Of a DNA stretch of 35,180 bases, positions 15,744 to 23,362 are shown in pieces. Within the stretch, counting starts at the first letter, position 1. Each line of letters starts with the position of its first letter. Both the position numbers and the translations under genes were made by a program. The stretch is taken from assembly GCA_015296065.1 (NCBI GenBank), contig DVDU01000168.1, positions 1 through 35,180 of the forward strand, given 5' to 3'. Source of the stretch: Oscillatoriaceae cyanobacterium M33_DOE_052. GTDB taxonomy: Bacteria; Cyanobacteriota; Cyanobacteriia; Cyanobacteriales; Laspinemataceae. The notes beneath the pieces are model-generated. The model was given only the letters and a program-made list of their open reading frames with translations, ran no database searches and was not told the origin of the DNA.

Positions 15744-16113
15744 GCAAACTACTCAGGCTGAACCATCAACTTATCTTGTTGCGGGGTTCCACGCGCTCTC
15801 GGAACCGCTGCGGCTTCAGATTGTGGAATTGCTCCGATCGCACGAGCTGTGTGTGTGTGAACTGTGCGATCGCCTCGGCACCCCCCAGTCCAAACTCTCC
15901 TTTCACCTGAAAACCCTCAAAGATGCGGGTTTAGTCCGATCGCGCTCCAGCGGTCGCTGGATTTACTACAGCCTCAATTTACCCCAATTCGTTGCCCTAG
16001 AACAGTACCTCGCCGATTATCGCCGCTTCAGTCCCATCATCCCAGAGCGCCCCCCACTTCCCCCAACCTCCTGCAACCCACAACCCCTAGGGACCCCCGC
16101 ACTCCCCAATTAA
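15742..16113 (+). CDS. arsR: ArsR/SmtB family metalloid-responsive repressor
   Basis: A 123-residue winged-helix repressor. The ATG at 15742 is used; a TTG one codon earlier is less likely. Landmarks: HALSEPLRLQIVELL (17-31), then ELCVCELCDRL with cysteines 37, 39 and 42. This is the classical alpha-3 As(III)/Sb(III) site of E. coli ArsR (CVCDLC). The recognition helix is TPQSKLSFHLKTLKDAGLV, followed by a wing with SSGRWIYYSL. Binding of trivalent arsenic or antimony should release the repressor from DNA. The C-terminal 25 residues are proline-rich and probably disordered. It precedes a thioredoxin-permease pair that has its own promoter carrying a matching candidate operator, so this looks like a small metalloid or thiol-metal resistance unit. 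Confidence 0.9.
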   Translation: MQTTQAEPSTYLVAGFHALSEPLRLQIVELLRSHELCVCELCDRLGTPQSKLSFHLKTLKDAGLVRSRSSGRWIYYSLNLPQFVALEQYLADYRRFSPIIPERPPLPPTSCNPQPLGTPALPN

Positions 16114-16162
16114 CCCATCAACTTTCTGGAGAATACCTTAACTTTTCTTAATGCCTTACCTA

Positions 16163-16192
16163 TTGACATATATCAACTTTTTTTGAAATAAT
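16163..16192 (+). promoter_or_regulatory. promoter with embedded candidate ArsR operator
   Basis: TTGACA (16163-16168) and AATAAT (16187-16192) form a promoter with an 18-base spacer. The spacer is almost filled by an interrupted inverted repeat, ATATCAA...TTTGAAATA (16170-16190), the reverse of the site over the arsR start. A repressor bound here would block RNA polymerase. A leader of about 140 bases with a GGGAGGAG/CTCTCC stem follows, then GGAGG before the ATG at 16337. Confidence 0.6.
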
Positions 16193-16336
16193 AGAACTAA
16201 CCCGCAATAGGGAGGGCTGGGCGAACAAGCTGCCAACCGGGCGAGAGTCTGAACGCAGGGAGGAGCTAAATTCTCTCCATCCCTCATCCCCATTTAGAGG
16301 GTTAATTATCCCATTCCGCCAAAGGAGGCGTTCATT

Positions 16337-16579
16337 ATGAGCGCTATAAAAATCGAAATCTTGGGTAGCGGCTGCAAAAAATGCCATCAACTAGAAGCCA
16401 ACGCCAGAACTGCCGTATCCACCCTAGGAATAGAAGCAGAAGTTGCCCATATCACCGATAGCATAGAAATCGCCAAAAGAGGAATTCTTTCTACCCCCGC
16501 CTTAGCCGTCAACGGCAAAGTCGTCAGCAAAGGTAAACTGATTTCCCCAGCCGAAATTGAACAGCTCCTCGCCCCATAA
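16337..16579 (+). CDS. small thioredoxin-fold protein (redox-active disulfide protein 2 type)
   Basis: An 80-residue thioredoxin-fold protein of the TM0996/MTH895 type. The active site is CKKC (C13, C16) after the first strand (IKIEILGSGC), and the cis-proline loop is STPALAV. AAAGGAGGC stands about 8 bases before the ATG. Such proteins are often encoded with DUF318 permeases; the CxxC may carry metal or metalloid thiolates or reduce a permease cysteine pair, which is inference. It lies 64 bases upstream of the permease gene in the same apparent operon and shares the ArsR-type promoter. Confidence 0.9.
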   Translation: MSAIKIEILGSGCKKCHQLEANARTAVSTLGIEAEVAHITDSIEIAKRGILSTPALAVNGKVVSKGKLISPAEIEQLLAP

Positions 16580-16643
16580 GCTGTGATTTATTGAAGGCAG
16601 CCAAGGCAGAAAATCTGTCTCCTGCCTTCAGGAGGATTATCCC

Positions 16644-17654
16644 ATGTTTGACCCTTTTTATCCCTTTGACTGGCTGGCCACCCAAATCGTCACTAAAATC
16701 CTGGGATTATCACTAAAATCCCATTTGGGTTCTAGCCTGCATTTCTTCCTGTACGACGTGCCCAAAGTCTTAACCTTAGTAGTAGTCATCAGTTTTGCTG
16801 TGGGCACCATGCAAAGCTTTCTTCAACCGGAAAAAGTCCGCCATTTACTAGAAGGAAAACGCACATTATTCGGCAATATCCTGGCCGCCACTGTCGGAAT
16901 TTTTACCCCTTTTTGCTCTTGTTCCGCCGTGCCCTTATTTATCGGATTTCTAGAGGCAGGCGTACCCCTGGGAGTGACATTCTCTTACTTGATAGCCGCC
17001 CCAATGGTGAATGAAGTGGCCGTAGTGCTACTGTGGGGTTTATTTGGCTTCAAAGTCACCCTAATTTATATCGGATTTGGCGTAGCTTTGGCAATTATCG
17101 CCGGTTATATTATCGGTATGATGAAACTGGAAAAATGGGTAGAATCTTTTGTGTGGCAATTGCAGCAAGCTCACCGCCATGAAGGGAGAGAATTAGATGA
17201 TTTAGACTCCAATCTGACCTGGAAACAACGGTGGGAACAGGGGCGATACCAAGCCAGTGAAATTTTTCATTCAGTTTGGATGTATGTAGTCGCCGGGATT
17301 GCCATTGGGGCAGGAATTCACGGCTATGTCCCCACGGATTTTATCACCACCTGGGCGGGAGCGAGCAATCCTTTGGCCGTGCCATTGGCTGTAGTCCTGG
17401 GAGTTCCCCTCTACGCCAACATCGCCGGGGTATTGCCCATTACTGAGGCTTTAGTTAACAAAGGAATGCCCTTGGGGACAGTGTTATCTTTCACGATGGC
17501 AGTCACTGCTTTATCTTTACCAGAAATGGTGATTCTGCGCAAGGTATTGCGTCCGCAACTGTTAGTTATCTTTATTAGCTTAGTCACGGTGGGAATTATC
17601 GCGATCGGCTACTTGTTTAACTTACTGTTGGCTACGTCCCCCCCCGTCTCCTAG
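16644..17654 (+). CDS. permease of the DUF318/UPF0718 (ArsP-like) family
   Basis: A 336-residue polytopic inner-membrane protein with about eight hydrophobic segments and a large soluble loop around residues 165-200 (rich in charge: HRHEGRELDDLDSN). AGGAGG stands 9 bases before the ATG. The key motif is FTPFCSCSAVPLFIGFLEAGVP near residues 90-110, followed by SYLIAAPMVNEVA. The paired cysteines in TPFCSCSA are the hallmark of this family, which includes ArsP exporters of trivalent organoarsenicals and proposed Cu/Zn effluxers. Given the ArsR with a trivalent arsenic site and the CxxC thioredoxin, metalloid efflux is the best guess; the actual substrate is not fixed by sequence. It overlaps the convergent 38-residue gene by a few bases. 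Confidence 0.88.
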   Translation: MFDPFYPFDWLATQIVTKILGLSLKSHLGSSLHFFLYDVPKVLTLVVVISFAVGTMQSFLQPEKVRHLLEGKRTLFGNILAATVGIFTPFCSCSAVPLFIGFLEAGVPLGVTFSYLIAAPMVNEVAVVLLWGLFGFKVTLIYIGFGVALAIIAGYIIGMMKLEKWVESFVWQLQQAHRHEGRELDDLDSNLTWKQRWEQGRYQASEIFHSVWMYVVAGIAIGAGIHGYVPTDFITTWAGASNPLAVPLAVVLGVPLYANIAGVLPITEALVNKGMPLGTVLSFTMAVTALSLPEMVILRKVLRPQLLVIFISLVTVGIIAIGYLFNLLLATSPPVS

Positions 17655-17767
17655 TCTTTCCGTCCCTTCCCCGGCCACTTCGTCCCCATCTCGGTCATGG
17701 CGGAAAATACGAGGTAGAGAATCAATAGGCCAATGCCTGCAATGAATAAAACTAAATCGTGGTTCAT
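17651..17767 (-). CDS. 38-residue single-span membrane peptide
   Basis: A short frame with ATG at 17767 and TAG at 17651-17653. It starts MNHDLVLFIAGIGLLILYLV and continues FSAMTEMGTKWPGKGRKD. One clear membrane helix (about 5-23) is followed by a basic tail, the usual layout of small cyanobacterial membrane peptides with the C terminus in the cytoplasm. A modest GGTG lies about 6 bases before the start. Its stop overlaps the stop of the permease gene (tail to tail). I recognise no family; it may be a photosynthetic-complex-like or transporter-associated small subunit, but nothing in the sequence decides that. Confidence 0.5.
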   Translation of the reverse strand: MNHDLVLFIAGIGLLILYLVFSAMTEMGTKWPGKGRKD

Positions 17768-17773
17768 AAAATC

Positions 17774-17786
17774 ACCGATTATCGGT
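17774..17786. promoter_or_regulatory. perfect 6-1-6 palindrome upstream of the 38-residue gene
   Basis: ACCGAT-T-ATCGGT lies seven bases before the ATG at 17767, in AT-rich DNA. It could be an operator or a small hairpin near the ribosome site. No regulator is implied by the sequence. Confidence 0.35.
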
Positions 17787-17814
17787 TAAATGTAATTTTG
17801 ATTCTACTATAGTT

Positions 17815-17883
17815 GTAGGTGGGCATGGCCTCCAGAAATTTAATCATCAACTCCGGCTGCATCTGTGGCCATGCCTACCCTAC
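17815..17883. repeat. long imperfect inverted repeat in the 17.8-18.1 kb gap
   Basis: GTAGGTGGGCATGGCC (17815-17830) pairs imperfectly with GGCCATGCCTACCCTAC (17867-17883). The rest of the gap to 18102 holds short TCATC/GATCATC repeats, and I see no gene in it. Confidence 0.6.
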
Positions 17884-18102
17884 TTTGGTCATCAACGAGA
17901 AGCCAGACAATTGGTCATTGCCCAAATTACTACATAATTCGGTGAGTTGGCATCACTTCGGTGATTGATCATCATTGCCTCAACTTTAATTGAAATGACG
18001 ATAAATTTAGCCCGTCCCTCCCGATCATTGTGTTTTTGGTAGCCTCGTGGTTGATTTTCGCCACCAAGGCACCAAGAAGTTACTAGATTTCCGGTTTTTC
18101 AG

Positions 18103-19269
18103 CTATAATAAAAGGGAAACTCGATAAACAGCATCAGCCAAAATATCCGCCGCCTGTTCTATTTCTGCAGCCGTCGTAAACTTTCCTAACCCAATGCGCA
18201 AGGCTCCTGTGATTACGGATGGCGGTAAACCCAAGGCTTGTAAAACATGAGAAGGAGATTCTACCCCGGAACTACAAGCCGCACCCGTAGAAATCGCCAG
18301 CCGAGAGCGAACTCGGGCAATAATAGCGCTATTGGGAATATCTGGGATGGAGATATGCAGATTCCCCGCCAGGCGCGCCTCCACATCACCATTAATCACT
18401 AAATCGGGGATTTTGTCAAGCAGTAAAGATTGCAATTTATCCCGCAAAAATTTAATTTTTTCCTCATCTTCCGCCATTTCCAATTGCCGTAGGCGACAAG
18501 CTGCTCCCAAACCCACAATCCCAGGTACATTCAAAGTGCCAGACCTAATCCCCCGCTGATGTCCGCCACCGAATAAAATCGGCTCTAAGCGATATCCTTT
18601 TTTCACCACTAAGGCACCAACCCCTTTTGGTCCATATAATTTGTGCGCTGAAATGGCCATCATCGTCATCCCCGAATCTGCAAAATTGAGCCGAACTTTG
18701 CCAGCAGCTTGGGAAGCGTCGGACAAAAATGGAATATCATAATATTGGGCAATTTTAGCGATATCGTCAATGGGATAAATATTGCCAATTTCATTATTTG
18801 CTGCCATCACGCACAGCAAGGAAATGCCACTAGCACAGACTTTTTCTAGGGATTCTAAATCTATTCTACCTTGGCTGTCTATCCGCAGAGTGACGATATC
18901 CGCTAATCCTTTTTTCGCCAAAGCCGCGCAAGTATCCAAAACTGCCTTATGTTCCACGGGAGTAACGGCAATGCGGGGTTTATTTTTACCCTGATATCCC
19001 AGAATGCTACCTTGAATTGCCAAATTAATGCTTTCTGTTGCCCCAGAAGTAAAAATAATTTCTTTCCTAGCACATCCCACCAGTTCCGCCACTTGACTTG
19101 CAGCGAGAGCAACTGCTTTTTCCGCTTCATCTCCATAAATATGGTCGATACTGCTGGCATTTCCGAAAGCCACAGTCATGTAATGCAGCATTTGTTCTGC
19201 TACTCTGGGGTCAACTGGGGTAGTGGCGTGGTAATCTAGATAGATAGGTGGCAATTTCAAGGTGGACAT
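18103..19269 (-). CDS. cysteine desulfurase (NifS/IscS class, possible SspA/DndA)
   Basis: A 388-residue PLP-dependent enzyme that takes sulfur from L-cysteine as an enzyme-bound persulfide. Landmarks: YLDYHATTPVDPRV at the start, H107 (VEHK), the cofactor aspartate D184 in FLSDASQ, the PLP lysine K210 in SAHKLYGPKG, and the sulfur-carrying C332 in STGAACSSGVESPSHVL. The long loop after the catalytic cysteine places it in the IscS/NifS class rather than SufS. It lies about 1.2 kb beyond the last gene of the phosphorothioation-like operon on the same strand, so it may supply sulfur as SspA, but a housekeeping role or a different client is equally possible from sequence alone. The promoter region overlaps heptamer repeats at 19268-19310. 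Confidence 0.93.
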   Translation of the reverse strand: MSTLKLPPIYLDYHATTPVDPRVAEQMLHYMTVAFGNASSIDHIYGDEAEKAVALAASQVAELVGCARKEIIFTSGATESINLAIQGSILGYQGKNKPRIAVTPVEHKAVLDTCAALAKKGLADIVTLRIDSQGRIDLESLEKVCASGISLLCVMAANNEIGNIYPIDDIAKIAQYYDIPFLSDASQAAGKVRLNFADSGMTMMAISAHKLYGPKGVGALVVKKGYRLEPILFGGGHQRGIRSGTLNVPGIVGLGAACRLRQLEMAEDEEKIKFLRDKLQSLLLDKIPDLVINGDVEARLAGNLHISIPDIPNSAIIARVRSRLAISTGAACSSGVESPSHVLQALGLPPSVITGALRIGLGKFTTAAEIEQAADILADAVYRVSLLL

Positions 19270-19310
19270 TGGTTACAGACAAAGGACAAGTGACAAGGGA
19301 CAAGTGCAAA
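19268..19310. repeat. short heptamer repeat array between divergent genes
   Basis: Units ACAAAGG, ACAAGTG, ACAAGGG lie in the narrow gap between the desulfurase start and the nucleotidyltransferase-like gene. They belong to the same repeat kind as 9957-10038, but only one arm is present. Confidence 0.65.
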
Positions 19311-19313
19311 ATT

Positions 19314-20159
19314 GTGCCAGTAGGATATAAAACCCAGGCGGAAGACACCAGCATCGAGGCGGAGTTGGTACAGTTTGGACTATGGAGACGTTTTTCTCCC
19401 GCGCAAAAAGAAGCCTTATTTCGCCGCGTTGCCAAACGAGTCCCCACATTGATAATGATGGGGATACGGCATCAGTTTCCCGATGCGTCTCCAGGGGAAA
19501 TCAAGCGCCATTATATCACGCGAAGGTTAGGAGCCGCAATGGCTGATTTGATTTTGGCTAATCATCCCGGAGCATTAATCATGGAAGATTCAATTTGGCT
19601 GGCTCGCCGGTTGGCAGAAATTTTAGATTCGTTGCATATTCCTTACTATGTTGGTGGTTCGGTTGCCAGTTCCCTGCATGGAGAAGTAAGATATACTGAA
19701 GATTTGGACGTAGTAGTAAATATCGACGCCACACAAGTGCAGGCATTAATTGAGGCGATGACATCGGAATTTTATATTAGCGAAGTTGCGGTAGAAGATG
19801 CTATCATGGGCAGAATGTCATCGTTTAATGTGATCCATCTGGAAACCACGGAGAAAGCGGATATTTTTTTAATGCGGGATAATGAATTTTCGCACTCTCA
19901 AATGGCGCGCCGACAGCTTTACTGTGTAACTGGTGAGGTTGACCGAGGTTTCTATATATGCAGTCCAGAAGATACGGTTTTACAGAAACTCATCTGGTTT
20001 AGAATGACAGAAAATGAGTCACAAAAGCAATGGCGGGATATTTTAGGTGTGCTGAAACTGCAGGGAGCAAGACTGGATTTTGCCTATATGTGGCATTGGG
20101 GGGAAAGGTTGGGTTTGTTGGCTGAATTGGAGAAGGCTTTTACTGAGGCGGGGGTTTAG
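19314..20159 (+). CDS. nucleotidyltransferase-like protein with conserved N-terminal helical region
   Basis: About 281 residues if started at the GTG at 19314; an ATG at 19248 would overlap the divergent desulfurase gene and translate repeat DNA, so it is disfavoured, and another GTG at 19290 is possible. The N-terminal part (LWRRFSPAQKEALFRRVAKR ... FPDASPGEIKRHYITRRLG) is a helical segment seen in similar bacterial proteins. The middle carries a minimal nucleotidyltransferase pattern: YVGGSVASSLHGEVRYTEDLDVVV, with GGS and D-x-D as likely metal and nucleotide ligands. The C-terminal part (SPEDTVLQKLIWFRM...QWRDILGVL) resembles that of AbiEii-type and related transferases. No antitoxin-like partner is adjacent, so a toxin role is not claimed. 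Confidence 0.7.
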   Translation: MPVGYKTQAEDTSIEAELVQFGLWRRFSPAQKEALFRRVAKRVPTLIMMGIRHQFPDASPGEIKRHYITRRLGAAMADLILANHPGALIMEDSIWLARRLAEILDSLHIPYYVGGSVASSLHGEVRYTEDLDVVVNIDATQVQALIEAMTSEFYISEVAVEDAIMGRMSSFNVIHLETTEKADIFLMRDNEFSHSQMARRQLYCVTGEVDRGFYICSPEDTVLQKLIWFRMTENESQKQWRDILGVLKLQGARLDFAYMWHWGERLGLLAELEKAFTEAGV

Positions 20160-20243
20160 GGTTTATAGGCAGTGTTGATTGAGTGAGATTTTTTAGTGCC
20201 CGGTCAAGTCTGATGTTTGGTTGTCTTTGGATTTGCCATGTCA

Positions 20244-20276
20244 GGGACGATCGCCTCTGGAAAAGCGATCGCTCCC
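20244..20276. terminator. hairpin between convergent genes
   Basis: GGGACGATCGC (20244-20254) pairs with GCGATCGCTCCC (20265-20276) with one bulge. It lies between the stops of the nucleotidyltransferase-like gene and the DGQHR gene and includes HIP1-type sequence. There is no strong T-run, so termination is only inferred from position. Confidence 0.4.
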
Positions 20277-20307
20277 ATAACATCATCGACTAAAAAAAGG
20301 CTCGATG

Positions 20308-22644
20308 TTATTCATCTTCTGTTGTGGCTTCGCTTTCCTCCACAGGCACAGAGGCGAGCAGACGGTTTACAATCTTCTCTTCCTTCGCCAATTCCCCTAA
20401 ACTGGCTTTAATATTTTCCTTGCACTTTTCCTCTACCTCGGCTGTCCTTTCTGCTGCTAGCTGCTCCAAGAGTGATTTAATCTCTTCATCAGACTTGCCC
20501 TCACCAATTGACCGCGCTTTAACAAGCTGCAGCTCTTGTTTAAACTCAGTGGAGTTCAGGGAAGTGTTAACCGCTGCTTCTATATATTTATGGCGAACCT
20601 GAATCATGGTATATATCAAGTTGGGCAGATTTCTTATATATGCCTCTGCCAGCCAAGTTTCGCTTGTTTGGCTCAGCCCATCCAACACAGACGCATAAGC
20701 GTGTTTTGAGTGGACAATCTCCAGAACTGCATAACGGAAAAAGATCCAGTGACTTTCGTTGATTTCTTTAACACTCTGAGCCAAAAGTCCGCGCAACCCA
20801 AGTTGATTGGGATCGAAAACCTTAGATCTTAGCTCCTTCACAAACCCAGTCAGCGTCCGATGCTCAACATCGGAGCCAGAGGAAAAGTAGGTATTTAGCG
20901 CATTGAGGTAGAGGTTAGACACAAATTCTATCACCTGCATCCGCCGATCATATCGCGTGTCCGAATCCAACATCAGCTCAACCACGGAATGAACCGCCAT
21001 CAAGTAGCCTAGCTGGAAAGCCTGTGTAGAAACAGTGTCAAAAATCGATTGGGCACGATCTAGCAGCTCTTTGATGTCCGCTTGATTACCTTCTGCGGAC
21101 ATAAATTTAGTATAATCGATGTTAAAAAGTATGGCTGATCTTCGCTTTTTTATTTCTTCTTCATGCCGATTCAGCGCCCGCTCGACTGTCTTGGCATCTT
21201 CTAGCTGATTTTTAACATAGTCTCCAATCGAGCGTCCCTCATCCAGAAGTTCTTTTTCACGGTCGCGCAGCCTCTTAATGTGTTCCTCAAAAACACTTCT
21301 GACGCCGCTGCCTTCAAATAACAGGCTGTAACACTTGCGCTGAATGGGATCTGCTTTCAAATCTGGATCTAATAGCCGCGTCCGTAGTGCCCTCATTTCA
21401 GAGTTGTGGACGGCGAAAGGCCGAAACTTATCAAACAATGGAAGCATCACGGCGTCAGAAATGTTGGCCAAGTGCTTGACTGCCGCTTCCACTTCATGCG
21501 GGGGATGAGACCTGCCAGAGCGGCGGGAAAGTGTGGACCACTTATCCAGTGGCGTTCCGAGCAGAATCTCGGCTGGACGTGATGAGCTTTTAATCCTTCT
21601 TTGATCAGTAATATCGTTTGATGAATCTACCTGGAAATGGGTTGATGAGCCAAAAACAACTGCAGCGTGCATTTTATGTAAAGCTACGGCAGAAGTGTAT
21701 TCAAGCTGACCCGCTACCACCTCTGTTTTGCGGTGTTGAGCATCAGAAACTGAATCTCCAAAAGCAAAAGAATAAATCTGAGCAATTGAAGCCTCTGACT
21801 CCCCCCTTCCTTTGAGTTTAGATAAGGTTTCGCGCATCATCCTCGCGGCCAAGTCCTCATCTTCTAGTAGCAGCTCGCGTGATTGACTGACTCGCTTAGC
21901 GGTTTTATTCACCACTAAAAATATCTCGCGGCATACGGCTTGAAGACTAATCCCTTTCTGCTTGCATTCCTGATTACTTTCATGCAAATCAGGAAAAAAC
22001 ACAATGCAAATTGGTAGTTCAATATTTTGAATTTGATTTTCAGTGAGGTTTAAATGTTGGTAAAAACCAGCATAGTTGTTACTATACCAGCTATCATTTA
22101 TTTGTCTGTGTAAAGCCAATACTGCCATAGCGCGATGTTGACCGTCAACTATAATGAAAGCAGTTTTTTGGCGATTATATTTGATAACTCCCAGGGGGCT
22201 CACAGAACCATCAATTACCGCTTTTTCAAAATCAAACAAATCGCCAAAGCCAATTGACACTTCGTTGGAGGTACTTGGCGGCGGATAGTATGGAAGTATC
22301 CCCGTTTTTTCTGGCTTTTTCGGGACTAATACCGCCAAAATGGGCGGGAAAAATCTGGCAAAAGCTCCTGAATCCCCTAAAAGATAGGGTATCAAATCGT
22401 GAGCTACACGAGAATCGTCCAAATCTCGCTGTAGCAGTTCATCAAAGGTTAGCTCTTCTAGGTTAAACACTTCGCGCCAAGGAACCATTTGAGAGGCTAG
22501 ATTATTTTCCCAGCTCCCCTCGGATCCAGGCTTCATTTTCGTGAGTAAAAATTGAGCGCGGACGCGGTTTTGCTCTGAACCGATTGTAAACTCTCCGTAA
22601 GTGCCGTAAATTGGATCTTTTTGGACTCCAAAGCTAAATGACAT
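20308..22644 (-). CDS. large DGQHR-motif protein (DndB-related), last gene of the phosphorothioation-like operon
   Basis: A 778-residue protein. The start at 22644 is supported by GGGAGA eight bases upstream; the stop of the GIY-YIG gene is one base away. Near residue 161 it reads TAFIIVDGQHRAMAVLALH: the DGQHR motif (167-171) that defines the DndB/DGQHR family and also occurs in the N-terminal DUF262-type domain of SspE, where it senses phosphorothioate and drives NTP hydrolysis. It is followed by ELPICIVFFPDL and REIFLVVNKTAKRVSQSREL, as in the ParB-like fold of the family. The remaining 450 residues are mostly helical with charged, coiled-coil-like stretches (GEGKSDEEIKSLLEQLAAER) and show no HNH motif. 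It could be a regulator like DndB or the sensing half of a two-protein effector with the GIY-YIG neighbour. Cytoplasmic. Confidence 0.75.
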   Translation of the reverse strand: MSFSFGVQKDPIYGTYGEFTIGSEQNRVRAQFLLTKMKPGSEGSWENNLASQMVPWREVFNLEELTFDELLQRDLDDSRVAHDLIPYLLGDSGAFARFFPPILAVLVPKKPEKTGILPYYPPPSTSNEVSIGFGDLFDFEKAVIDGSVSPLGVIKYNRQKTAFIIVDGQHRAMAVLALHRQINDSWYSNNYAGFYQHLNLTENQIQNIELPICIVFFPDLHESNQECKQKGISLQAVCREIFLVVNKTAKRVSQSRELLLEDEDLAARMMRETLSKLKGRGESEASIAQIYSFAFGDSVSDAQHRKTEVVAGQLEYTSAVALHKMHAAVVFGSSTHFQVDSSNDITDQRRIKSSSRPAEILLGTPLDKWSTLSRRSGRSHPPHEVEAAVKHLANISDAVMLPLFDKFRPFAVHNSEMRALRTRLLDPDLKADPIQRKCYSLLFEGSGVRSVFEEHIKRLRDREKELLDEGRSIGDYVKNQLEDAKTVERALNRHEEEIKKRRSAILFNIDYTKFMSAEGNQADIKELLDRAQSIFDTVSTQAFQLGYLMAVHSVVELMLDSDTRYDRRMQVIEFVSNLYLNALNTYFSSGSDVEHRTLTGFVKELRSKVFDPNQLGLRGLLAQSVKEINESHWIFFRYAVLEIVHSKHAYASVLDGLSQTSETWLAEAYIRNLPNLIYTMIQVRHKYIEAAVNTSLNSTEFKQELQLVKARSIGEGKSDEEIKSLLEQLAAERTAEVEEKCKENIKASLGELAKEEKIVNRLLASVPVEESEATTEDE

Positions 22645-22645
22645 A

Positions 22646-23329
22646 TCAACGTCTCCCACAAACTGGATCTGCAACAAGTTGAAGTAGCTGTTCTAGAGCG
22701 CGTCTAGGAGCTGGATCTGATTCTGGATATTCACTATCTGGTCCTATTCCAGCCGGAAGGTTATCGGTCTGGTATATATGTACCACTAAATCTCTTGGAG
22801 CTATTCTTCTGACTCTAGCTTCTAGAGCAAATGAGTGTGGTATGTTCAGTTTGTCCATTGTCGATTGTACTGTTGCATCTGGAAATAGGTTTAAGTGTTT
22901 GCTTACAGCAGAATCATCATTCCATAATTTATCCAAAGACTCGTAATGTTGAGTATAAACTCTTTGATAAAGGTTTTTGGCTATGCCAATATATATTGGT
23001 CTCGTGAAAAATTCTATTAAGCCAGATTTAAAAAGATTTTCCAGAAAAGCATCAGCACAAGCTACGGCTTCTGCAATTACTTCTGATCCGGCTCGCCTCT
23101 CTTGCCCATAAACCAAGTTTAAATTTGATTTAGACAATAGGCGCACTCCATAGCGCATCTGAATTTCTGTTACAACTTCGGCGGGAGCATCTAGGAAAGA
23201 TGACAGTGTTTTTGTTACAGCTTGAGTATCCATTCTCAAAGGTCTGTAATACCAAGCGTACAAACCTGAGACTTTAGGAATCCTGGCAATTTGCATACCT
23301 CCTTGAAACTTCTGCCACTGGTTTTCCAT
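22646..23329 (-). CDS. GIY-YIG nuclease-like protein with long internal insertion
   Basis: A 227-residue protein. The GIY part is VSGLYAWYY (20-28); the YIG part is RPIYIGIAKNLYQRVYTQHY (110-129) with R123 as the likely catalytic arginine, and E170 in FALEARVRR is a candidate metal-binding glutamate. About 85 residues separate the two halves, far more than the ten or so usual in this superfamily, so the domain carries an inserted helical segment. The gene begins 33 bases after the SspD-like gene and ends one base before the DGQHR gene (TGATATG), so translation of the three is probably coupled. By position it is a candidate DNA-cleaving effector or an accessory of the phosphorothioation-like system. 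I do not recognise an exact family. Confidence 0.6.
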   Translation of the reverse strand: MENQWQKFQGGMQIARIPKVSGLYAWYYRPLRMDTQAVTKTLSSFLDAPAEVVTEIQMRYGVRLLSKSNLNLVYGQERRAGSEVIAEAVACADAFLENLFKSGLIEFFTRPIYIGIAKNLYQRVYTQHYESLDKLWNDDSAVSKHLNLFPDATVQSTMDKLNIPHSFALEARVRRIAPRDLVVHIYQTDNLPAGIGPDSEYPESDPAPRRALEQLLQLVADPVCGRR

Positions 23330-23362
23330 TAGTTGAATGCTCCCAGATTGCTTGCCGCTAGT

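Noticed and set aside
19314-20159. AbiEii-type toxin assignment for the nucleotidyltransferase-like gene
   Set aside because: No adjacent AbiEi-like antitoxin gene and an extra N-terminal helical region; only the general transferase pattern is supported.
20308-22644. Calling the DGQHR protein SspE outright
   Set aside because: SspE joins a DUF262-type domain to an HNH (DUF1524) domain; no HNH motif is visible here and the length and C-terminal part differ.
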